DNA from: Phycicoccus sp. Soil748
Lineage (GTDB): Bacteria > Actinomycetota > Actinomycetes > Actinomycetales > Dermatophilaceae
Reading direction: 5' to 3'
DNA length: 64,000 nucleotides
Assembly (NCBI RefSeq): GCF_001428025.1
Contig: NZ_LMSC01000005.1
Span: 477,069-541,068, forward strand
Under the pieces are notes generated by a model. The model worked only from the letters and a program-made list of their open reading frames with translations, had not been told where the DNA came from and did not search any database. Position numbers and translations under genes: made by a program. Positions 47,607-55,680 of this stretch are shown in pieces; the stretch's first letter is position 1; each line of letters begins with the position of its first letter.

Positions 47607-48650
47607 CAGCTCCAGGCTGCGCAGCTTCGCGTCGAGGTCGGGCGTCGGTGCCACGAGGGTGACCTCGTCGGCGCCGGCCTCGTCCGCCAGCGCCGTCAGG
47701 CCCTTGGCCACGTCGGCGGCCGGCCCTGCGTACACCCGGCCCTCGAGGGTGGGGGCAACGCGGGCGTAGTCGTCCGAGAGCCGGAACTCGCGGATCTCCG
47801 CAGCGCTCGGCCGGGTGGTGTCGCCGCTGCGGATGCGGCGCATCTGCAGCGCCCAGCCGGCCCGGAAGTCGGCGGCCACGTCCTCGTCGTCGGTGGCCAG
47901 GGCCAGCACCGAGATGATGACGCGCGGGGTGTCGCCGAGCGGCCCCGGCCGGAAGTTGCGCCGGTAGGCCTGGAGCGCGTCCACCGCGAGCTCGGGTGCC
48001 ATGTGGTGGGCGAAGACCGTCGTCATGCCGTTGGCCGCGGCGAACGCCGAGCCCCACCCGCTCGACCCCAGCATCAGCAGCTCCGGCGAGGTGTCGACCA
48101 CCGGGGTCGCGAGCACCGACCGGAACGGGTGGTCCTCCGGCCAGCTGTCGGCGAGGAACGCGAGCAGCTCGCCGGCCTGCTGCGGGAAGTCGTCCGCGGT
48201 CAGGGCCTCGCGCGACCGGCGAAGGGCGAACGCCGTGAGCTGGTCCGTTCCCGGCGCCCGGCCGAGGCCGAGGTCGATGCGGCCCGGGTGCAGCATCTCG
48301 AGCGTCTTGAACCACTCGGCCACCTTGAGCGGGGAGTGGTTGGGCAGCATGATCCCGGCGGCGCCGACGCGGATCCCCGACGTCTGCCCCGCGAGGTGGG
48401 CGATGAGGATCTCGGGCGAGCTGCTCGCGAGGCCGGCGAAGCTGTGGTGCTCACTGATCCAGTACCGGGCGTAGCCCAGCCGGTCGGCCGCCTGCGCCAC
48501 CCGCGTGCTGCGGGCGATCGCGTCCTGGGCGCTCAGGCCGGCGGGCACGTCGACGAAGTCCAGCAGGGACAGCGGCCGGGTACGGGGCGCAGCCGGGTCG
48601 GTCGTCGGGCCGGCGGTGGGATCGGGGGTGAGGTCGTTCGTCGTAGTCAC
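47571..48650 (-). CDS. LLM class flavin-dependent oxidoreductase (luciferase-like, MsnO8 type)
   Basis: The 359-residue protein has the bacterial luciferase-like barrel with PLSLLDFVDVPAGLSAQDAIARSTRVAQAADRLGYARYWISEHH, AGIMLPNHSPLKVAEWFKTLEMLHPGRIDLGLGRAPG and MLGSSGWGSAFAAANGM. The phrase group is typical of FMN-using alkanal monooxygenase-like enzymes. The substrate is unknown. The first 28 residues are Thr/Pro-rich and may be non-conserved. Its 3' end overlaps the malic enzyme gene by 36 bp. Confidence 0.9.
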   Translation of the reverse strand: MTTTNDLTPDPTAGPTTDPAAPRTRPLSLLDFVDVPAGLSAQDAIARSTRVAQAADRLGYARYWISEHHSFAGLASSSPEILIAHLAGQTSGIRVGAAGIMLPNHSPLKVAEWFKTLEMLHPGRIDLGLGRAPGTDQLTAFALRRSREALTADDFPQQAGELLAFLADSWPEDHPFRSVLATPVVDTSPELLMLGSSGWGSAFAAANGMTTVFAHHMAPELAVDALQAYRRNFRPGPLGDTPRVIISVLALATDDEDVAADFRAGWALQMRRIRSGDTTRPSAAEIREFRLSDDYARVAPTLEGRVYAGPAADVAKGLTALADEAGADEVTLVAPTPDLDAKLRSLELLADELGLVARG

Positions 48651-48706
48651 GTGGGGGCCAACACCGGTCGGGGGTGACCGATTCCGCGGCGGCCGACCAC
48701 GCCGCC

Positions 48707-48712
48707 TACCCT
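48707..48712 (+). promoter_or_regulatory. -10 hexamer TACCCT for leaderless VanZ-family gene
   Basis: TACCCT lies 6 nt before the GTG at 48719. It supports 48719 as the start rather than the in-frame GTG at 48674. Confidence 0.5.
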
Positions 48713-48718
48713 GAGCGG

Positions 48719-49117
48719 GTGACCCGGCCGACCGACACGACGCGTGTCCCCGCGGTTGCTGCGGCGGGCCGTCACCCCGTGGTGCAGGTGGTCGCGCTCC
48801 TGTCGGTGGTCGTGCACCTCGCCGCCATCTACTGGCCGCGGGTCAGCGTCGTGGGACCGGTGCCCTGGACCGACAAGGTCGTGCACGTGCTCCTCTTCGG
48901 CGTTCCCACGGTGCTGCTCCTCGTGGCCCGTCCGTGGCGGGTGCGCCCCGGGCTCGTCGTGGTGGTCCTCGCGCTGCACGCCCCCGTGAGCGAGCTGCTC
49001 CAGCACTTCCTGCTGCCCCACCGGTCCGGTGATGCGTGGGACGCGGTGGCCGACCTCGGGGGAGTGGTGCTCGGCGTCACGCTCGTGGTGGTCGGGAGAC
49101 GTCTCCGGCGCTGGTAG
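48719..49117 (+). CDS. VanZ family membrane protein
   Basis: The 132-residue protein has about four hydrophobic segments (VVQVVALLSVVVHLAAIYWP, KVVHVLLFGVPTVLLLVARP, LVVVVLALHAPVSELLQ and LGGVVLGVTLVVVGRRL). The VanZ pattern is seen in DKVVHVLLFGVPT and SELLQHFLLPHRSGDAWDAVADLGGVVLG. VanZ confers low teicoplanin resistance in enterococci, but most homologues have no assigned role. It is divergent from the LLM gene. Confidence 0.82.
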   Translation: MTRPTDTTRVPAVAAAGRHPVVQVVALLSVVVHLAAIYWPRVSVVGPVPWTDKVVHVLLFGVPTVLLLVARPWRVRPGLVVVVLALHAPVSELLQHFLLPHRSGDAWDAVADLGGVVLGVTLVVVGRRLRRW

Positions 49118-49120
49118 AGT
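49115..49120 (+). promoter_or_regulatory. -10 hexamer TAGAGT for the DEAD-box helicase leader
   Basis: TAGAGT overlaps the VanZ stop codon. Transcription would start near 49127, giving a leader of about 200 nt before the helicase GTG at 49331. Confidence 0.55.
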
Positions 49121-49126
49121 GGAGGT

Positions 49127-49308
49127 GCTCAGTTCGGCAGGCGCCTGGCAGCGCCACCGGAGGCACAGTGGCCTCACCACGTTTTCCCGATTCCGACTGA
49201 GCCCCACCGGATGACAACTGTTGGTCCGGTCCAGCGGGCGCTGACGCGCCTGAGGCTCGTCTTCATCGCTTCCCTCGCCAGGTGGCTCGAGACGTGTCTA
49301 CCTCGAGC
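49127..49308 (+). promoter_or_regulatory. Structured 5' leader of the DEAD-box helicase mRNA
   Basis: This non-coding leader contains a long-range closing stem (GCTCAGTTCGG at 49127-49137 with CCGACTGAGC at 49193-49202), an inner hairpin (GAGGC 49160-49164 with GCCTC 49171-49175), and an 11-bp hairpin (AGGT and GCTCGAG at 49280-49291 with CTCGAGC and ACCT at 49302-49312) ending 18 nt before the start codon. Only a weak ribosome binding site follows. The layout suggests post-transcriptional control, for example cold or autoregulation, but this is inference. Confidence 0.5.
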
Positions 49309-49330
49309 ACCTGAAGTGAGTTGAACATCT

Positions 49331-51667
49331 GTGCCCAAGAACCTGCGATCCGGCGCGCCCAAAAAGGCCCGTTGGACCCCTGACCAGAAGGCTGCCGCGA
49401 AGAAGGGCCCCAAGAAGGCCCACCGTGGTCAGTCCGCTGCCGGTGGCGCCGGCAAGTCCTCGTATGCCAGCCGTCCGGCCCGCGACGCGGACCGCCTGGC
49501 CCGCCGCGAGTTCGACCGCGACGACCGGCCCCAGCGCCGCGACTCCCGCGACGACCGCCCGCAGCGGTCGTTCAACCGTGACGACCGTGGCCCCCGCCGC
49601 GACTCGCGTGACGACCGCCCCCAGCGGTCCTTCAACCGTGACGACCGCCCGCAGCGGTCGTTCAACCGTGACGACCGTGGCCCCCGCCGCGAGTTCGACC
49701 GTGACCAGCGGCCCCAGCGCCGTGACTTCTCCCGCGACGACCGCCCGGTCCGTCGCTTCGACCGTGACGACAACCGTGGCCCGCGCCGCGAGTTCTCCCG
49801 CGACGAGCGCCCCCAGCGCAGCACCTACTCCCGTGAGGACCGCCCCGTGACCAGCTACTCCAACGACGACCGCCCGCAGCGTTCGTTCAACCGCGACGAC
49901 AACCGTGGCCCGCGCCGCGAGTTCAACCGCGACGACCGCCCGCAGCGCTCGTTCAACCGCGACGACCGCCCGGCCCGCACCTTCAACCGCGACGACCGGC
50001 CGCAGCGCTCGTTCGACCGCGATGACAACCGCGGCCCGCGCCGCGAGTTCAACCGCGACGACCGCCCGGCCCGCACCTTCAACCGCGACGACCGCCCGCA
50101 GCGCTCGTTCGACCGCGACGACCGCGGTCCCCGTCGTGACTTCAACCGCGACGACCGTGGACCCCGCCGTGACTTGGGCCGCGCTGACCGCTTCGACCGC
50201 GCCCCCCGTTTCGAGGACCAGGTGGACCCCGAGGCCGAGCGCATGGAGGCCGACACCTGGGTCAAGGCGACCCGCAAGAGCGTCGACGGCCCCGTGACCG
50301 TCGCCGAGGACAACGGCTTCGCCGCCCTCGGCCTGTCGACGCGCCTGGTCGAGCGGCTGGCCCGTGACGGCATCACCGCGCCGTTCCCGATCCAGGCTGC
50401 GACCATCCCCGACGCCCTCGCCGGCAAGGACGTCCTCGGCCGTGGCCAGACCGGCTCCGGCAAGACCCTCGCGTTCGGCCTGCCCGCCCTGTCGCGCCTG
50501 GACAACGGCCAGAAGGCGGCCCCGCGTCGCCCCCGCGCCCTCGTCCTGGTGCCGACCCGCGAGCTGGCCATGCAGGTCTCCGACGCGCTCGAGCCCCTCG
50601 TGCACGTCCTCGGCCTGCGCCACAAGCTCGTCGCCGGTGGCCTGTCCTACACGACGCAGATCAACGCCCTCAACCGCGGCGTCGACCTGCTCATCGCCAC
50701 CCCGGGTCGTCTCAAGGACCTCGTCGAGCGCGAGGCCGTGATCCTCGACGCCATCGAGATCGCCGTCCTCGACGAGGCCGACCACATGGCCGACATGGGC
50801 TTCATGCCCGAGGTCACCGCGATCCTCGACCAGATGCCCGCCGGCGGCCAGCGCATGCTGTTCTCCGCGACGCTGGACAAGGGTGTCGACAAGCTCGTCG
50901 ACGGCTACCTCACCGACCCGGTGACGCACTCCACCGACGACGCCAAGGCCTCGGTCACCACGATGGAGCACCACGTGCTGCTCATCGACCCGATGCACAA
51001 GAAGACCATCACCGCTGAGGTCGCCAACCGCTCGGGTCGCACCGTCGTCTTCGTGCGCACCAAGCTCGGCGCCGACCGCGTGGCGCTGCAGCTGCGCGAG
51101 CAGGGTGTCTTCGCCGCTGCGCTGCACGGTGGCCTCAACCAGGGCGCGCGCAACCGCGTCCTCGGGGCCTTCCGCGACGGCAGCCTGCCGGTGCTCGTCG
51201 CCACCGACGTCGCCGCTCGCGGCATCCACGTCGACGACGTCTCCGTCGTCCTGCAGGTCGACCCGCCGGCCGACCACAAGGACTACCTGCACCGCTCGGG
51301 CCGCACCGCCCGCGCCGGTGACAAGGGCACGGTCGTGACCCTGGCCCTCCCGCACCAGCGCCGCACCATGGAGCGCATGGCCCGCGAGGCCGGCATCGAC
51401 GCGGTGCCGACCAAGGCGGTCCCCGGCGACGAGCGCCTCGCGGCGACCGGCGCCGTCACCCCCAGCGGCATCCCGGTCCCCGAGGACCAGGTGCGCCGGG
51501 TGCTCGAGGGCGAGAAGCGCGGCGGCCGTCGTCCCGGTGGACACGGTGGCCCGCGTGGCGGTGGCCCCCGCGGTGGCGGCCCCCGCGGCCCGCGCCAGGG
51601 CGGCAACCGCTCCTACGGTGACCGCCCCGGCGGCCAGCGCGAGCGCGGCAGCTACTCGCGCGGCTGA
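49331..51667 (+). CDS. DEAD-box RNA helicase with long N-terminal RDDRP repeat region
   Basis: The 778-residue protein has three parts. Residues 1-58 are basic. Residues 60-285 are about 22 copies of a ten-residue unit of the type F-N-R-D-D-R-P-Q-R-S or DDRGPRRDS. Residues 320-700 are the helicase core: Q motif FAALGLSTRLVERLARDGI, Walker A GQTGSGKT, PTRELAMQ, DEAD at 481-484, SAT in FSATLD and HRSGRTARAG. A short Gly/Arg-rich tail follows. It should remodel RNA in ribosome assembly, mRNA decay or cold adaptation. The repeats, rich in Arg and Asp, are likely disordered and RNA-binding. Having them before the core rather than after it is unusual. Start is GTG 49331. Confidence 0.92.
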   Translation: MPKNLRSGAPKKARWTPDQKAAAKKGPKKAHRGQSAAGGAGKSSYASRPARDADRLARREFDRDDRPQRRDSRDDRPQRSFNRDDRGPRRDSRDDRPQRSFNRDDRPQRSFNRDDRGPRREFDRDQRPQRRDFSRDDRPVRRFDRDDNRGPRREFSRDERPQRSTYSREDRPVTSYSNDDRPQRSFNRDDNRGPRREFNRDDRPQRSFNRDDRPARTFNRDDRPQRSFDRDDNRGPRREFNRDDRPARTFNRDDRPQRSFDRDDRGPRRDFNRDDRGPRRDLGRADRFDRAPRFEDQVDPEAERMEADTWVKATRKSVDGPVTVAEDNGFAALGLSTRLVERLARDGITAPFPIQAATIPDALAGKDVLGRGQTGSGKTLAFGLPALSRLDNGQKAAPRRPRALVLVPTRELAMQVSDALEPLVHVLGLRHKLVAGGLSYTTQINALNRGVDLLIATPGRLKDLVEREAVILDAIEIAVLDEADHMADMGFMPEVTAILDQMPAGGQRMLFSATLDKGVDKLVDGYLTDPVTHSTDDAKASVTTMEHHVLLIDPMHKKTITAEVANRSGRTVVFVRTKLGADRVALQLREQGVFAAALHGGLNQGARNRVLGAFRDGSLPVLVATDVAARGIHVDDVSVVLQVDPPADHKDYLHRSGRTARAGDKGTVVTLALPHQRRTMERMAREAGIDAVPTKAVPGDERLAATGAVTPSGIPVPEDQVRRVLEGEKRGGRRPGGHGGPRGGGPRGGGPRGPRQGGNRSYGDRPGGQRERGSYSRG
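49508..50186 (+). repeat. 30-bp coding tandem repeats in the helicase gene
   Basis: This stretch encodes the ten-residue repeats. At DNA level many 30-bp units are nearly identical (for example the units beginning TTCAACCGCGACGACCGCC), so copy number could change by slippage or recombination while keeping the frame. The opposite strand is also open over this stretch, which is a by-product of the repeat. Confidence 0.85.
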
Positions 51668-51677
51668 CGCCGCCGTC

Positions 51678-51747
51678 GGCGCCCGGATGATCGGGCGCCA
51701 GCTCAACCGAACAGCCACAGCCCCGGTCCCCGCGACCGGGGCTGTGG
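51678..51747 (+). terminator. Tandem terminator hairpins after the helicase gene
   Basis: Two hairpins follow the stop codon: GGCGCCCG with CGGGCGCC (51678-51685 and 51692-51699), and a perfect 14-bp stem (51715-51728 with 51734-51747, 5-nt loop). The second is the stronger terminator and lies just before the yqgE -10 box. Confidence 0.8.
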
Positions 51748-51757
51748 CGTCTGTGGG

Positions 51758-51763
51758 CATGAT
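51758..51763 (+). promoter_or_regulatory. -10 hexamer CATGAT for leaderless yqgE
   Basis: CATGAT lies 6 nt before the GTG at 51770, and no ribosome binding site is present. Confidence 0.45.
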
Positions 51764-51769
51764 GGTGGG

Positions 51770-52324
51770 GTGGACACCGACCTGTCGGGCAGCCTGCTCG
51801 TCGCGACACCCCAGATCGAGGAGGGGGTGTTCTGTCGCAGCGTCGTGCTCCTGCTCCACCACGACAGCGAGGGCGCCCAGGGAGTCGTGCTCAACCGGCC
51901 GATGGAGGCCCGTGTCGACGCCGTGCTGCCGGACTGGCAGCCGCACGTCACCGCGCCCGCCGTCCTCTTCGAGGGTGGCCCCGTGGGACTGGACAGCGCC
52001 CTGGGGCTGGTCACCGTGCCCGGCGACGTCGAGCCCATGGGCGTCAAGCGCCTCTTCCGAGGACTGGGCCTGGTGGACCTCGACACGCCTCCCGCGATCG
52101 TGGTGCCCGAGGTGGCGGGGCTGCGGATCTTTGCCGGGTACTCCGGGTGGTCGCCCGGCCAGCTCGAGGAGGAGGTGCGCGCGGGGAGCTGGTACGTCGT
52201 GGAGTCCGAAGGCCGCGACGCCTTCGACGCCGACCCCACCCAGCTGTGGGTACGCGTGCTGCGCCGGCAGCGCGACCACCTCGCCTTCGTGGCCACATTC
52301 CCCTCCGACCCCGAGCTGAACTGA
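51770..52324 (+). CDS. YqgE/AlgH family protein (DUF179)
   Basis: The 184-residue protein shows LSGSLLVATPQIEEGVFCRSVVLLLHHDSEGAQGVVLNRPM and GGPVGLDSAL, then GLRIFAGYSGWSPGQLEEEV, the family landmarks. The fold is a known alpha/beta structure without a proven enzymatic activity. It is followed by the DUF3039 gene after 49 bp with its own -10 box. Confidence 0.9.
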   Translation: MDTDLSGSLLVATPQIEEGVFCRSVVLLLHHDSEGAQGVVLNRPMEARVDAVLPDWQPHVTAPAVLFEGGPVGLDSALGLVTVPGDVEPMGVKRLFRGLGLVDLDTPPAIVVPEVAGLRIFAGYSGWSPGQLEEEVRAGSWYVVESEGRDAFDADPTQLWVRVLRRQRDHLAFVATFPSDPELN

Positions 52325-52361
52325 CGCCCAACGGGCGCCATGGGCGTCCGGGACCGCGGCA

Positions 52362-52367
52362 TACACT
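52362..52367 (+). promoter_or_regulatory. -10 hexamer TACACT for leaderless DUF3039 gene
   Basis: TACACT lies 6 nt before the ATG at 52374. It is one of the clearest leaderless start sites in the window. Confidence 0.6.
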
Positions 52368-52373
52368 CGGGGC

Positions 52374-52676
52374 ATGAGCGAGCCCCAGATCCCCCTGGAC
52401 GACCCGCTGGCCCCCTCGGCCCAGCCCTCCACGCAGACCGCCGTGCTCGAGCGCGAGCAGGTCGAGGAGCAGCTGCAGGAACCCGGGGACCACGAGCGCT
52501 TCTCCCACTACGTGCGCAAGGAGAAGATCCTCGAGAGCGCCCTGTCCGGCGAGCCGGTGGTGGCGCTGTGCGGCAAGGTCTGGGTGCCCGGCCGCGACCC
52601 GAAGAGGTTCCCGGTGTGCCCCACCTGCAAGGAGATCTACGAGGGTCTGCGGGCCCCGCAGGACGGCGGCGAGTGA
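52374..52676 (+). CDS. DUF3039 family protein (zinc-ribbon-like)
   Basis: The 100-residue protein has the DUF3039 core: HERFSHYVRKEKILESALSGEPVVALCGKVWVPGRDP followed by FPVCPTCKEIYEGL. One cysteine (LCGK) plus CPTC give three of four ligands of a possible metal site; a His or Asp may supply the fourth. The function is unknown. In many actinobacteria this gene is found close to a DEAD/DEAH helicase gene, and here one follows after the protease gene. Confidence 0.87.
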   Translation: MSEPQIPLDDPLAPSAQPSTQTAVLEREQVEEQLQEPGDHERFSHYVRKEKILESALSGEPVVALCGKVWVPGRDPKRFPVCPTCKEIYEGLRAPQDGGE

Positions 52677-52808
52677 CGCAGGCCCCCTGACCTGCCCTTT
52701 TGCGAACGAGTCTTTACCTGCCGTTGAGACCGGGTAGTCCGCGGGAAACGTAGCGTCGCGGCGTCGGCCCCGGTCACCGCAGGCCGGGTGCCCTGTGAAA
52801 GGACGCCC

Positions 52809-53774
52809 ATGAAGCTTCGATCCCGCATCGCACTCTCGTCCCTCCTGCTGGGGGCCGCCGCCCTCGGACTGGGCCAGGGCAGCGCCACCGCGCAGCCCAT
52901 GGCCGGCGAGAGCACCGTCGCCGCCGAGTGCGCCACCCACCACGACTCGGTGAACGCGGCCCGGTCCGCCCGGGGCGGCAACCGCCAGGACGGCAACGAG
53001 CTCTCCGCGTCGCAGGCGAAGGCCATGGAGGCCGGTCTGGCGAAGGCGATGGCTGCCAAGGGCTACACCAAGACGGCCAACGGTTCGGCGCGCAAGCCGG
53101 GAGGCGGCGGGGCGTTCGCCGCGACCACCGTGCGTGTCTACGTGCACGTCATCACCAGTGGTTCGGCGGGCGCGATCAGCTCCAGCCAGGTCAATAACCA
53201 GCTCGCGGTCCTCAACAACGCCTACGCGTCGTCCGGCTTCAGCTTCACCCTCGCCGGGACCGACACCACCAACAACAGCAGCTGGTACAACCTGTCGCAG
53301 GGCAGCAGCGCCGAGCGCTCGATGAAGACAACGCTGCGCAAGGGGACGATGGCCGACCTCAACATCTACACGGCCAACCTCTCCGGCGGGCTGCTCGGCT
53401 GGGCGACCTTCCCGAAGTCGAGCTACGACGCCATGGACGGCGTCGTCATCCTCGACCAGAGCGTCCCGGGCGGCACCGCCTCTCCCTACAACCTCGGTGA
53501 CACCGCCACCCACGAGGTCGGCCACTGGGCCGGGCTCTACCACACGTTCCAGGGCGGGTGCACGGGTCAGGGCGACTACGTCTCCGACACCCCGGCCGAG
53601 GCCTCTCCCGCCTACGGCTGCCCGACCGGGCGTGACAGCTGCGCCTCGTCCTCCGGCCTGGACCCCATCAAGAACTTCATGGACTACACCGACGACGCGT
53701 GCATGAACACCTTCACCACCGGCCAGACCACCCGCATGCAGAACTCCTGGGTGACCTACCGCCAGGGGAAGTAG
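52809..53774 (+). CDS. Secreted M43-type zinc metalloprotease
   Basis: The 321-residue precursor has a signal peptide (MKLRSRIALSSLLLGAAALG, cleavage near ATAQP), a pro-region to about residue 105, and a metzincin domain. The zinc motif is HEVGHWAGLYH, followed by the Met-turn region NFMDYTDDACM. Cysteine pairs (GGCTG, GCPTGRDSCAS, DACMN) match the pappalysin/M43B pattern of extracellular actinobacterial proteases. It would digest proteins outside the cell. It breaks up the DUF3039 and helicase neighbourhood and may have been inserted there later. Confidence 0.92.
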   Translation: MKLRSRIALSSLLLGAAALGLGQGSATAQPMAGESTVAAECATHHDSVNAARSARGGNRQDGNELSASQAKAMEAGLAKAMAAKGYTKTANGSARKPGGGGAFAATTVRVYVHVITSGSAGAISSSQVNNQLAVLNNAYASSGFSFTLAGTDTTNNSSWYNLSQGSSAERSMKTTLRKGTMADLNIYTANLSGGLLGWATFPKSSYDAMDGVVILDQSVPGGTASPYNLGDTATHEVGHWAGLYHTFQGGCTGQGDYVSDTPAEASPAYGCPTGRDSCASSSGLDPIKNFMDYTDDACMNTFTTGQTTRMQNSWVTYRQGK

Positions 53775-53791
53775 CACCAGCGCGGCCACTC

Positions 53792-53825
53792 GCACGAGCT
53801 GGCACGAGCTGGCACGAGCTAGCAC
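53792..53825. repeat. Triple 10-bp repeat GCACGAGCTG
   Basis: Three direct copies of GCACGAGCTG (the last one base different) start 18 bp after the protease stop codon. It looks like a slippage product; no function is evident. Confidence 0.6.
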
Positions 53826-53828
53826 ACC

Positions 53829-53860
53829 CCGGGGCCCCGGCAGCGATGCCGGGGCCCCGG
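53829..53860 (+). terminator. Terminator after the metalloprotease gene
   Basis: A perfect 14-bp GC stem (53829-53842 with 53847-53860) carries a GCGA tetraloop, a stable GNRA-type loop, and is followed by ATGTCGTTT. Confidence 0.8.
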
Positions 53861-53882
53861 CATGTCGTTTCCCGACAGCGGC

Positions 53883-53888
53883 TACCGT
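53883..53888 (+). promoter_or_regulatory. -10 hexamer TACCGT upstream of helicase gene
   Basis: TACCGT lies 9 nt before the ATG at 53898, consistent with a leaderless or very short-leader transcript. Confidence 0.45.
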
Positions 53889-53897
53889 GGCTCGCCT

Positions 53898-55655
53898 ATG
53901 AGTACCGCCGCCGCTTCGCACCTGTCACCAGCCTTCCCGGAGCGGGCGGCCTGGGGCACGGCCTCCAAGCTCCGCGCCTGGCAGCAGGCCGCGCTGAGCA
54001 GCTACCTCGAGCAGGACCCCCGCGACTTCCTCGCCGTGGCCACCCCGGGCGCCGGCAAGACCACCTACGCCCTGCGCCTGGCTACCGAGCTCCTCGGCCG
54101 CGGCACCATCTCGGCGGTCACCATCGTGGCCCCCACCGAGCACCTCAAGACGCAGTGGGCCGAGGCGGCGGCGCGGGTCGGCATCCACATCGACCCCAAG
54201 TTCTCCAACTCCTCGGCCAGGCACTCCAGCGAGTACCACGGGGTGGCCCTGACGTACGCCCAGGTGGCCAGCCGCCCGTCGCTGCACCGCACGCGCACGG
54301 AGTCCGCCTCCACGCTGGTCATCCTCGACGAGATCCACCACGGCGGCGACAACCTGTCCTGGGGTGACGCCATCCGCGAGGCGTTCGAGCCTGCGACCCG
54401 TCGCCTCGCCCTCACGGGCACGCCGTTCCGCTCGGACACTTCCCCGATCCCGTTCGTGACCTACGCCGAGGACCGTGACGGCATCCGTCGCTCGTCCGCG
54501 GACTACACCTACGGCTACGCCGAGGCCCTGCGCGACGGCGTCGTGCGCCCGGTGCTCTTCCTGGCCTACGGCGGCGCGATGCGCTGGCGCACCAAGGCCG
54601 GCGACGAGATCGCAGCGCGACTCGGCGAGATGCTGACCAAGGACGCCATGGCCCACGCCTGGCGGACGGCACTCGACCCCAAGGGTGAGTGGATCCCGTC
54701 GGTCCTCGCCGCCGCCGACAAGCGCCTCACCGAGGTACGCCGCGGCGTGCCCGACGCGGGCGGCCTCGTCATCGCCTCCAACCAGACCTCCGCCCGCGCC
54801 TACGCCAAGATCCTCGAGTCGATCACCGGCGAGAAGGTCACGACGGTGCTCTCCGACGACGCCGGGTCCTCCGAGCGCATCGAGGAGTACGCCGCGGGCG
54901 ACTCGCGGTGGATGGTGGCGGTGCGCATGGTGTCCGAGGGCGTCGACGTGCCCCGGCTGTGCGTCGGCGTCTACGCCACCTCCACCTCGACCCCGCTGTT
55001 CTTCGCCCAGGCCGTGGGCCGCTTCGTGCGCGCCCGGCGCCGTGGCGAGACCGCCTCGGTCTTCCTGCCCTCGGTGCCAGTCATCCTCGAGCACGCCGCG
55101 CGCCTCGAGGACGAGCGCGACCACGCGCTCGACCGGCCGCAGAAGGACGACGGCAGCGCCGCGGCCATGTGGGCCGAGGAGGACGCGCTCCTCGAGGCGG
55201 CCAACCGCACCACCCGGACGCCTGACATCGAGCAGCTCACCTTCGAGGCGCTCGAGTCCGACGCCGAGTTCGACCACGTGCTATTCGACGCCAAGCAGTT
55301 CGGCCTCAACGCCGTCGTGGGCTCGGACGAGGAGCAGGAGTACCTCGGCCTGCCGGGGCTGCTCGAGCCCGACCAGATGGCGGTCCTGCTGCACGAGCGG
55401 CAGACCGCCCAGCACGGGCGCCGACCCAAGGCGGCCGAGCCCGCGCCGGTGTCGGCGCACCGGGCGCTGGCTGCGCAGCGCAAGGAGCTCAACAAGCTCG
55501 TCGCCGCCTACGCGCGCAAGAACAACGCCCCCCACGGCGTCGTGCACAACGACCTGCGCCGCGCCTGTGGTGGGCCCTCCCTCGAGGAGGCCACCTCCGA
55601 GCAGGTGACGGCCCGGATCGACAAGATCCGCGCCTGGTTCGTCGGCCGCCGCTGA
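53898..55655 (+). CDS. DEAD/DEAH box helicase (superfamily 2, actinobacterial)
   Basis: The 585-residue protein has Walker A ATPGAGKTTYALRLATELL, motif II ILDEIHHGGD (DEIH), motif III ALTGTPFRSD, and motifs V/VI SEGVDVPRLCVGVYATSTSTPLFFAQAVGRFVRARR. The RecA2 domain also has GLVIASNQTSARAYAKIL. A C-terminal region of about 150 residues (LEHAARLEDERDHAL to KIRAWFVGRR) is helical and charged. It belongs to the type of uncharacterised actinobacterial helicases that accompany DUF3039 genes; substrate DNA or RNA is unknown. Start is ATG 53898. Confidence 0.87.
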   Translation: MSTAAASHLSPAFPERAAWGTASKLRAWQQAALSSYLEQDPRDFLAVATPGAGKTTYALRLATELLGRGTISAVTIVAPTEHLKTQWAEAAARVGIHIDPKFSNSSARHSSEYHGVALTYAQVASRPSLHRTRTESASTLVILDEIHHGGDNLSWGDAIREAFEPATRRLALTGTPFRSDTSPIPFVTYAEDRDGIRRSSADYTYGYAEALRDGVVRPVLFLAYGGAMRWRTKAGDEIAARLGEMLTKDAMAHAWRTALDPKGEWIPSVLAAADKRLTEVRRGVPDAGGLVIASNQTSARAYAKILESITGEKVTTVLSDDAGSSERIEEYAAGDSRWMVAVRMVSEGVDVPRLCVGVYATSTSTPLFFAQAVGRFVRARRRGETASVFLPSVPVILEHAARLEDERDHALDRPQKDDGSAAAMWAEEDALLEAANRTTRTPDIEQLTFEALESDAEFDHVLFDAKQFGLNAVVGSDEEQEYLGLPGLLEPDQMAVLLHERQTAQHGRRPKAAEPAPVSAHRALAAQRKELNKLVAAYARKNNAPHGVVHNDLRRACGGPSLEEATSEQVTARIDKIRAWFVGRR

Positions 55656-55680
55656 GGGCCGGCGCCACGCCACCACCAGC

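Noticed and set aside
49298..52432. Minus-strand open frame of about 1040 codons with AVVAVE-like repeats
   Set aside because: It is antisense to the DEAD-box repeat region; the repeats in it are the mirror image of the 30-bp coding units.
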